Below are positions 1 to 4,831 of a DNA stretch of 5,728 nt, piece after piece. The stretch comes from Thermoanaerobaculia bacterium. Lineage in GTDB: Bacteria > Acidobacteriota > Thermoanaerobaculia > Multivoradales > UBA5704. The position numbers and the translations under genes are program-made. The DNA lies in assembly GCA_025937035.1 (NCBI GenBank), contig JAICSG010000296.1, forward strand, positions 1 to 5,728, read 5' to 3'. Within the stretch, counting starts at the first letter, position 1. Each line of letters starts with the position of its first letter. The notes below the pieces were generated by a model. It ran no database searches, was not told the origin of the DNA, and worked only from the letters and a program-made list of their open reading frames with translations.

Positions 1-1662
1 GACCCGCGCGGGCGCCCCACCAGCCGGTGGAATCCGGCGGTCGATCTGGAGCACTTCGACATCGCCGCCGATCTCACCGAGGCGGGCCGCGACAAGGACT
101 GGATGAAGGGGAAATTCAAGGTCGGCGTCCGCCTGATGCCGCTGCGGGGCGGCGCCCGGGCCTTGCAGCTCTACCTCCACAATTTCGCCAAAGTCACCTC
201 GGTCAGCGAGGGCGGCAAGCCCCTCCTCTTCCTGCGCGACCATGTGGGCGCCCGCCGCGCCGCCCTCGACGACCGGCTCTACGACGGCTCGCTGGTGGTC
301 CTGCTCGATCCGCCCCTCGCCAAGGGCCAGGAGCGGCGGATCGACCTCGAATACGAGATGGATGTCCTCAACTACGCGCCGGGCCGCGACTGGTATCCGA
401 GCACGGAGGGGGACGAGACCATCCTCCTCGACACCCACACGGCCCGGCTGCAGATCACCACGCGCAAGAAATTCGAGGTGCGCGCCACCGGCCGGCGGGA
501 GGAGGGGAGCGGCGGCGAGGACGGCCGCGGCTCGACCACCGTCTGGACCGTCGATCACCCGGTCCGGATGCTGACCTTCACCTACGCCGACCACGCCTAC
601 GAGGAGCGGCTGACCCGCGACGGCGTGCCGGACGTGATCTGCTTCGGCTCCAAGACCCCGCTGATGAGCGGCGCCCGGTTCCGCCAGGTGGGGCAGGACG
701 TGCAGGACAGCCTCGCCTTCTACCAGCAGCTCTTCGATACGAAGCTGCCCCCCCAGCCGATCTACGTCTCCAGCATCAACGCCACCCACGGCCAGGCGTT
801 CGACGGCTTCATCCATCTGGCCAACAAGAGCTTCGACATCCTGGGGCCCGGGGTGGGGGAGCTGTTCCGTGCCCACGAGGCGGCCCATCAGTTCTGGGGC
901 GTGCTGGTGGGGGCCGCGACCTACCGCGACGCCTGGCTGGGCGAGGCTTTTGCAGAGTACTCGGGGATGATGTTCGTCGAAGCGACGATGAAGGAGGGTC
1001 CGCGCTATCTCCAGGAGATCATCCGCGCCTACAACGACGAGCAGAACGGCTCGATCAAGTCCGGCTTCAGCAAGTTCACCCGCCTGGACGTCAACAAGCA
1101 GAGATCCCTGCACGGCGACCGCAGCGGCCCGATCGGCCACGGCTGGCGGGCGGACACGGGCGAGCTTCCCACCGCCTACAGCTCGGAGGTCTACGGCAAG
1201 GGGGCGCTCGTGCTCCACATGCTGCGCGGCATGCTGCGCGACCAGACGGGGAGCGATCAGGCCTTCGTGGATGTGCTGCGCGACTTCATCCACACCTACC
1301 GCGGCCAGGCGCCGTCCACGGGCGATTTCGAGGCCGTGCTGGCCCGCCACGTCCCCGGCGACTGGAGCTGGTTCTTCGACGAGTGGGTGAACGGCATGGG
1401 CATCCCCACCTACCGCTGGAGCTACGACGTCGCGCCCGGCGCCGGGGGGCAGGCGGTGGCCACCCTGAAGGTCCGCCAGTCGGACGTCCCCGCCGGCTTC
1501 CGGATGTCCGTCCCCGTCGCCATCGAATACCCGGACGGCCGCACCGAGCGCCGCCGGGTGATGATCGACCAGCCCGAGGAGAGCATCCCTTTGAATCTTC
1601 CGGAGAAGCCCAAGAGCGTGACTTTCAATCCTGGCTCGGAGGTGTTGTCGAAGACGAGGTGA
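1..1662 (+). CDS. M1-like (gluzincin) zinc metallopeptidase, 5' end outside window
   Basis: The frame is open from the first base, so the gene starts upstream; 553 codons are visible, ending in TGA at 1660-1662. The ATG at 103 is internal, because the codons before it read as ordinary protein. The product is probably a zinc-dependent peptidase of the M1 clan: HEAAH (874-888, codons 292-296), then 18 residues, then the third zinc ligand Glu in WLGEAFAEY (Glu codon 943-945). The M1 transition-state Tyr is probably the Y of VYGKGALVLHML (1192-1194), and FFDEWVNGMGIPTY (from 1372) is a typical M1 C-terminal motif. The part before codon ~230 looks like the M1 N-terminal beta domain, and the last ~80 residues look like a beta-sandwich. 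The exopeptidase motif GAMEN is absent; GQAFDGF (790-810) occupies its place. Substrate is unknown, and any signal peptide lies outside the window. Family call strong; aminopeptidase activity doubtful. Confidence 0.9.
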   Translation, partial: DPRGRPTSRWNPAVDLEHFDIAADLTEAGRDKDWMKGKFKVGVRLMPLRGGARALQLYLHNFAKVTSVSEGGKPLLFLRDHVGARRAALDDRLYDGSLVVLLDPPLAKGQERRIDLEYEMDVLNYAPGRDWYPSTEGDETILLDTHTARLQITTRKKFEVRATGRREEGSGGEDGRGSTTVWTVDHPVRMLTFTYADHAYEERLTRDGVPDVICFGSKTPLMSGARFRQVGQDVQDSLAFYQQLFDTKLPPQPIYVSSINATHGQAFDGFIHLANKSFDILGPGVGELFRAHEAAHQFWGVLVGAATYRDAWLGEAFAEYSGMMFVEATMKEGPRYLQEIIRAYNDEQNGSIKSGFSKFTRLDVNKQRSLHGDRSGPIGHGWRADTGELPTAYSSEVYGKGALVLHMLRGMLRDQTGSDQAFVDVLRDFIHTYRGQAPSTGDFEAVLARHVPGDWSWFFDEWVNGMGIPTYRWSYDVAPGAGGQAVATLKVRQSDVPAGFRMSVPVAIEYPDGRTERRRVMIDQPEESIPLNLPEKPKSVTFNPGSEVLSKTR

Positions 1663-1663
1663 T
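1656..1663 (+). promoter_or_regulatory. Strong Shine-Dalgarno sequence overlapping the peptidase stop codon
   Basis: GAGGTGAT matches eight consecutive bases of the ideal complement to the 16S rRNA 3' end. The peptidase TGA (1660-1662) lies within it. It ends 6 bases before the ATG at 1670, a good distance for initiating the 17-codon frame 1670-1723. It is far too distant (more than 55 bases) to serve the kinase ATG at 1720 directly. That it is used is an inference. Confidence 0.45.
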
Positions 1664-1669
1664 ATCCTA

Positions 1670-1723
1670 ATGCGATTTAATGGGCCGCCTGCGGGCTCAG
1701 CAGTATTTATAAAAATACAATGA
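1670..1723 (+). CDS. Possible 17-codon leader peptide overlapping the kinase start (ATGA)
   Basis: The frame reads MRFNGPPAGSAVFIKIQ and then TGA at 1721-1723. That stop shares bases with the kinase ATG at 1720 as ATGA, the classic arrangement for termination-reinitiation coupling. It is preceded at a good distance by GAGGTGAT (1656-1663), whereas the kinase ATG has no Shine-Dalgarno of its own. Reading this frame would carry ribosomes through the small AT-rich hairpin at 1703-1718 and deliver them to the kinase start. The peptide has no recognised family and no run of a single amino acid of the attenuator type. It is short enough that the coincidence of signals could be chance; the peptide itself may have no function beyond delivering ribosomes. 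Confidence 0.35.
   Translation: MRFNGPPAGSAVFIKIQ
1703..1718 (+). promoter_or_regulatory. AT-rich hairpin with -10-like hexamer in front of the kinase ATG
   Basis: GTATTT (1703-1708) and AAATAC (1713-1718) are perfect inverted repeats around the 4-base loop ATAA. The stretch is strikingly AT-rich against its surroundings and ends one base before the kinase ATG. It contains TATAAA (1708-1713), a 5/6 match to the bacterial -10 box, placed so that transcription would begin at about the A of the ATG, giving a leaderless mRNA. No convincing -35 is visible near 1685-1690. It could instead be a weak RNA stem that modulates initiation, opened when the short frame 1670-1723 is translated. Confidence 0.3.
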
Positions 1724-3627
1724 GCAAGGAACCCCAGCAGAACGCCGACCTCTTCCGGCTCATGGTGGAACGGGTGAAGGACTACGCCATTTTCCTGCTC
1801 GATCCGGAAGGGCGCGTCGCCAGTTGGAATCAAGGCGCGGAGCTGATCAAGGGATACCGTGCCGACGAGATCCTGGGCCGCCACTTTTCCACTTTTTATC
1901 CCGCCGAGGCCGTGGCGCGCGGCTGGCCGGATTACGAGCTCCAGGTGGCCCGGGCCGAGGGGCGGTTCGAAGACGAGGGTTGGCGGGTCCGCAAGGACGG
2001 CTCGCTGTTCTGGGCCAACGTCGTCATCACCGCCCTGCGCGACGAGGAAGGAGTCCTGCGCGGATTCGCCAAGGTCACCCGCGACCTGACCGACCGCCGG
2101 CGTCAGGAGGAGCTCCTGCGCGAGAGCGAGGAGCGGTTCCGGCTGCTGATGGAAAGCGTCAAGGACTACGCCATCTTCATGCTCGACCCGGAAGGCCGGG
2201 TCACGAGCTGGAACCACGGCGCGGAGCTGATCAAGGGCTACACGGCCAAGGAGATCCTGGGCCAGCACTTCTCGGTCTTCTATCCGGCCGACGCCCTGGC
2301 GCGCGGCTGGCCGGAGCACGAGCTGCAGATGGCCCGGGCGGAGGGGCAGTTCGAGGACGAGGGTTGGCGGGTCCGCAAGGACGGCTCGCTGTTCTGGGCC
2401 AACGTCGTCATCACCGCCCTGTTCGACCGCGAGAGGCGGCTGCGGGGGTTCGCGAAGATCACCCGCGACCTGACCGAGCGCAAGCGGATCGAGGCGCTGG
2501 AGGAGGCCGATCTCCGCCGCAACGAGTTCCTCGCCATGCTCTCCCACGAGCTGCGCAATCCGCTGGCGCCGATCAAGAACGCGCTCTCCGTGATGCGCCT
2601 GTCCGGCGTCAGCGAGCCGTCCCTGGACTGGGCGCGGACCGTGGTCGAGCGCCAGGTCTCGCACCTGACCCGGCTGGTGGACGACCTGCTGGACGTGAGC
2701 CGGATCGCCGTCGGCAAGATCACGCTCCAGAGAAAGCCGCTGGACCTCTCCCAGGTCGTGACCGCCGCGGTGGAGGCCAGCCGTCCGCTGATCGACTCCC
2801 GGGGGCACTGGCTCACGGTCGTCGTCCCGCAAGAGCCGGTCCCGGTCGAGGGGGATCTGACCCGCCTCGCACAAACGCTGATGAACCTGCTCAACAACGC
2901 CGCCAAGTACACCCCTTCAGGAGGGGAGATCCGGCTGTCGGTCGAGAAGGAGGAGGGGATGGCCGTGATCCGCGTCCGTGACACGGGCGTCGGCATCACG
3001 GCCGACCTGCTGCCCAAGATCTTCGAGCTGTTCACGCAGGGGGAGCGCGCGCTGGACCGCTCGGAGGGCGGGCTGGGGATCGGCCTCACGCTGGCCCAGC
3101 GCCTGGTCAAGCTGCACGGCGGCTCCATCGAGGCGCTGAGCGAGGGGCCGGACCGGGGGAGCGAATTCGTCATCCGCCTGCCGCTCACCGCCGTTCCGGT
3201 TTCCTCCAGCGCCGCGAGCCGCAAACCGGCCGAGGACCGGCCGGCGGGCTCCCGCCGGGTGCTCGTGGTGGACGACAACGGGGACGCCGCGGAGAGCCTG
3301 GAGACCCTCCTCCAGCTCTGGGGCCACCAGGCGCGGAGCGCCCTGGACGGCAAGGAAGCGCTCATCCAGGTGGCGGCGTTCGAGCCCGAGATCATCCTGC
3401 TCGACATCGGCCTGCCCGGCATGGACGGCTACGAGGTGGCGCGCCAGATCCGGGCCCTGCCCGCCGGCCGGAGCTCGCTGATCGTGGCGGTGACCGGCTA
3501 CGGCCGCAGCAGCGACCGCCTCCAGAGCCAGGAGGCGGGCTTCGATCATCATCTGGTGAAGCCCGTGCAGCCCGAGGTTTTGCAGGAGCTGATCGCGTCG
3601 GCGAAGCCGGCGCACAGCGGGCGCTAG
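1720..3627 (+). CDS. Soluble hybrid sensor histidine kinase, PAS-PAS-HisKA-HATPase-REC
   Basis: The 635-residue product has no signal peptide or membrane segment, so it should sense a cytoplasmic cue. Order: PAS1 (~12-128), PAS2 (~140-256), HisKA with H-box SHELRNPL (phospho-acceptor His276), and the HATPase_c ATP-binding domain with N-box NLLNNAAKYT (~389-398), G1 DTGVG (421-425) and G2 GGLGIGL (450-456). A C-terminal receiver (~512-630) follows, with the acidic pair Asp518-Asp519, phospho-acceptor Asp562, Thr592 and Lys614. All key residues are present, so it should autophosphorylate and pass phosphate to its own receiver; no Hpt domain or DNA-binding output is attached. The PAS domains lack the LOV cysteine motif (NCRFLQ), and a Trp stands about where FixL-type PAS has its heme His, so the ligand is unknown. 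ATG 1720 has no ribosome binding site and lies 57 bases after the peptidase. A partner regulator is not visible. Confidence 0.95.
   Translation: MSKEPQQNADLFRLMVERVKDYAIFLLDPEGRVASWNQGAELIKGYRADEILGRHFSTFYPAEAVARGWPDYELQVARAEGRFEDEGWRVRKDGSLFWANVVITALRDEEGVLRGFAKVTRDLTDRRRQEELLRESEERFRLLMESVKDYAIFMLDPEGRVTSWNHGAELIKGYTAKEILGQHFSVFYPADALARGWPEHELQMARAEGQFEDEGWRVRKDGSLFWANVVITALFDRERRLRGFAKITRDLTERKRIEALEEADLRRNEFLAMLSHELRNPLAPIKNALSVMRLSGVSEPSLDWARTVVERQVSHLTRLVDDLLDVSRIAVGKITLQRKPLDLSQVVTAAVEASRPLIDSRGHWLTVVVPQEPVPVEGDLTRLAQTLMNLLNNAAKYTPSGGEIRLSVEKEEGMAVIRVRDTGVGITADLLPKIFELFTQGERALDRSEGGLGIGLTLAQRLVKLHGGSIEALSEGPDRGSEFVIRLPLTAVPVSSSAASRKPAEDRPAGSRRVLVVDDNGDAAESLETLLQLWGHQARSALDGKEALIQVAAFEPEIILLDIGLPGMDGYEVARQIRALPAGRSSLIVAVTGYGRSSDRLQSQEAGFDHHLVKPVQPEVLQELIASAKPAHSGR
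1753..2487 (+). repeat. Tandem duplication of the PAS-coding segment (384-bp period)
   Basis: Residues 12-128 (1753-2103) and 140-256 (2137-2487) align without gaps at a 128-codon offset. By hand count, 94 of 117 residues are identical, about 80%. Both copies carry VKDYAIF, SWN, GAELIKGY, ARGWP and LRGFAK. Within them, 1972-2037 and 2356-2421 are identical over 66 consecutive bases (22 codons, including all silent positions), while flanking parts differ at third positions. This points to duplication followed by local gene conversion, or to a strongly constrained stretch. Confidence 0.9.
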
Positions 3628-3630
3628 AAA

Positions 3631-3675
3631 GGACCTCAAGGACCCAAAGGACTGCAAGGACTGCAAGGACTGCAA
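3631..3675 (+). repeat. Five-unit 9-bp direct repeat array
   Basis: Directly after the kinase stop are GGACCTCAA (3631), GGACCCAAA (3640), then three exact GGACTGCAA units (3649, 3658, 3667). Units share the form GGACnnnAA. The array is outside any supported gene and forms most of the left arm of the inverted repeat at 3640-3728. It looks like a short tandem repeat prone to copy-number change; no function can be assigned. Confidence 0.85.
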
Positions 3676-3728
3676 GGGCGAAGAAAGAATCCTTTTTGCC
3701 CTTGCAGTCCTTGCAGTCCCTTGGGTCC
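3640..3728. repeat. Long imperfect inverted repeat / strong hairpin between kinase and reductase
   Basis: The left arm 3640-3679 and right arm 3698-3728 are reverse complements, except that the left arm holds one extra 9-bp unit (a 9-base bulge) and there is one A/C mismatch. The right arm therefore pairs over about 30 positions. The 18-base loop 3680-3697 can pair further (AAAG with CTTT). As RNA this would be a very stable stem. It could reduce read-through from the kinase or protect an mRNA end, but no U-tract follows the right arm (CGCCGAGG follows), so it is not a canonical intrinsic terminator. A repeat-type mobile or REP-like sequence is the alternative. Confidence 0.85.
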
Positions 3729-3773
3729 GCCGAGGCCCTCTGGCCGGGGGATTGCACGAAAAGCTTGTGAGAA

Positions 3774-3780
3774 GGGGAGG
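3774..3780 (+). promoter_or_regulatory. Ribosome binding site of the aldo/keto reductase
   Basis: GGGGAGG, with core GGAGG at 3776-3780, lies 7 bases before ATG 3788. This fixes the start at 3788 rather than at the upstream in-frame TTG at 3752, which would add 12 residues ahead of the conserved N-terminal strand. No convincing promoter hexamers were seen between the inverted repeat and this site. Confidence 0.85.
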
Positions 3781-3787
3781 AAGCACC

Positions 3788-4714
3788 ATGGAAACCCGCA
3801 GGATCGGCTCACTGAACGTCTCCATCGTCGGCCTCGGCTGCAACAACTTCGGTTGGCGGCTCGACTATGACCGCACCGTCGCCGTGGTCGACGCGGCCCT
3901 GGAGGCGGGCATCAACTTCCTGGACACGGCGGACATCTACGGCGGCACCGAGAGCGAGGAATTTCTCGGGCGGGCCCTCCAGGGCCGGCGCGACCGGGTC
4001 GTCCTCGCCACCAAGTTTGGCATGAAGGTGGACGAGCAGCGCCAGGGCGCCAAGCCCGACTACGTGCGGCGGGCCTGCGAGGACAGCCTGCGCCGGCTCC
4101 GCACCGACCACATCGATCTCTACCAGCTCCACCAGCCCGACCCCTCGACCCCCATCGGCGATACCCTGGCGGCGCTGGACGAGCTGGTGCGCGCCGGCAA
4201 GGTGCGGGAGATCGGCTGCTCCAACTACTCCGTTCAGCAGCTCCGGGAGGCCAAGGCCGCGGCGGGGAGCGGCGCGAGGTTCGTGAGCGTGCAGAACGAG
4301 TACAGCCTCCTGCACCGCGATCCGGAGCAGGGGGTGCTCGCCGAATGTGAGCGGGAGGGCCTCGCCTTCCTGCCGTTCTTCCCGCTCGCCAGCGGCATGC
4401 TGACGGGCAAGTACCGCCGGGGCCAGCCGCCGCCCGAGGGCACCCGTCTGGCGAAGGGAAACGCCCGCTTCCTCAACGACCGTAACCTGGACGTGGTGGA
4501 GGAGCTCGCCAGCTTCGCGGCCTCCAAGGGTCACTCCCTGCTGGAGCTGGCCTTCTCCTGGCTGCTGAGCCACCCGCCGGTCGCCTCGGTGATCGCCGGG
4601 GCCACCCGCCCGGAGCAGGTGCGCTCCAACGTCCACGCCGCCGGATGGCGCCTGAGCCCGGTCGACCTCGCCGAGGTGGACAAGATGGCGCGGCCGGCGG
4701 CCGTGGCCTCCTGA
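3788..4714 (+). CDS. Aldo/keto reductase family oxidoreductase
   Basis: The 308-residue product is a normal-length NAD(P)H-dependent aldo/keto reductase with a TIM-barrel fold, reducing carbonyls to alcohols in the cytoplasm. The catalytic tetrad is complete: Asp46 and Tyr51 in DTADIYGG, Lys76 in LATKFG, His115 in LYQLHQPD. Other family landmarks are GLGCNNFG (~16-22), GCSNYS (143-148), VQNEYSLL (168-175, start of the nicotinamide-binding part), FPLASGMLTGKY (~198-209), and the C-terminal cofactor loop GATRPEQVRSN (271-281). ATG 3788 has a clear Shine-Dalgarno. It resembles the broad group of stress- and sugar-related reductases whose substrates cannot be read from sequence, so no symbol is given. 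It is separated from the kinase by 160 bases with a strong inverted repeat, so co-transcription is uncertain. Three bases after its stop a palindromic element begins. Confidence 0.95.
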   Translation: METRRIGSLNVSIVGLGCNNFGWRLDYDRTVAVVDAALEAGINFLDTADIYGGTESEEFLGRALQGRRDRVVLATKFGMKVDEQRQGAKPDYVRRACEDSLRRLRTDHIDLYQLHQPDPSTPIGDTLAALDELVRAGKVREIGCSNYSVQQLREAKAAAGSGARFVSVQNEYSLLHRDPEQGVLAECEREGLAFLPFFPLASGMLTGKYRRGQPPPEGTRLAKGNARFLNDRNLDVVEELASFAASKGHSLLELAFSWLLSHPPVASVIAGATRPEQVRSNVHAAGWRLSPVDLAEVDKMARPAAVAS

Positions 4715-4717
4715 GCG

Positions 4718-4820
4718 AGCCCGGCGATGAATCGCCGGGCTAAGAACGGCGCCGGGTAAACCCGGCTTGAAGCCCCCTTCAGGGGGCACTGTTCTTAGCC
4801 CGGGCATTCATGCCCGGGTA
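4718..4820. repeat. REP/BIME-like quasi-palindrome with four hairpins
   Basis: This element fills most of the spacer 4715-4831. Hairpin A (4718-4741) pairs AGCCCGGCGAT with ATCGCCGGGCT. Hairpin B (4751-4766) is GCCGGGT-AA-ACCCGGC. Hairpin C (4772-4787) is GCCCCCT-TC-AGGGGGC. Hairpin D (4799-4818) is CCCGGGCAT-TC-ATGCCCGGG. The flanks of B and C, GGGCTAAGAAC (4737-4747) and GTTCTTAGCCC (4791-4801), are perfect reverse complements. The outer 30-base arms (4718-4747 and 4791-4820) are inverted copies, identical at 24 of 30 positions. Hairpin A, just after the reductase TGA, could also act in 3'-end formation, but no T-tract follows. Resemblance to REP/BIME repeats is inferred from form only; no REP-associated transposase gene is in the window. 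Confidence 0.85.
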
Positions 4821-4824
4821 GAAT
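4819..4824 (+). promoter_or_regulatory. Possible -10 box giving a leaderless transcript of the second sensor gene
   Basis: TAGAAT matches TATAAT at 5 of 6 positions and ends 7 bases before ATG 4832, so transcription would begin at or next to the start codon. The gene has no Shine-Dalgarno (the bases before the ATG are AATCTCCGCC). No good -35 is visible at the usual spacing, where hairpin D lies. Speculative. Confidence 0.3.
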
Positions 4825-4831
4825 CTCCGCC

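Noticed and set aside
27..1670. Long open frame in another + frame across the peptidase region
   Set aside because: Its translation is dominated by Arg, Pro, Gly and Ala with no domain. It is the frame-shifted shadow of a high-GC gene whose true frame carries HEAAH and other M1 motifs.
1753..2487. PAS domains as LOV (flavin) or FixL-type heme sensors
   Set aside because: The LOV motif NCRFLQ is absent and no His is found at the FixL heme-ligand place, where ARGWP occurs instead.
2280..3422. 380-codon open frame on the minus strand across the kinase
   Set aside because: Low-complexity Ser/Arg-rich translation opposite clear HisKA, HATPase and REC motifs; a typical antisense open frame in high-GC DNA.
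3649..3675. GGACTGCAA repeats as a CRISPR-like array
   Set aside because: The units are 9 bp and directly adjacent with no spacers; this is a short tandem repeat.
3640..3728. Canonical rho-independent terminator for the kinase
   Set aside because: The stem is strong, but no T-run follows the right arm on the + strand; the T5 run (3693-3697) is in the loop. Kept as an inverted repeat only.
3752..3787. Upstream TTG start for the reductase
   Set aside because: The extra 12 residues precede the family's normal N-terminus, and the GGGGAGG site is correctly spaced only for ATG 3788.
2917..3846. Minus-strand open frame spanning the kinase 3' end and the repeat
   Set aside because: Its apparent LQSLQSLQS repeats are only the translated 9-bp array, and the rest mirrors the kinase gene.
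3809..4807. 332-codon minus-strand open frame across the reductase
   Set aside because: It lies opposite a complete aldo/keto reductase with all four catalytic residues; the antisense translation has no recognisable motif.
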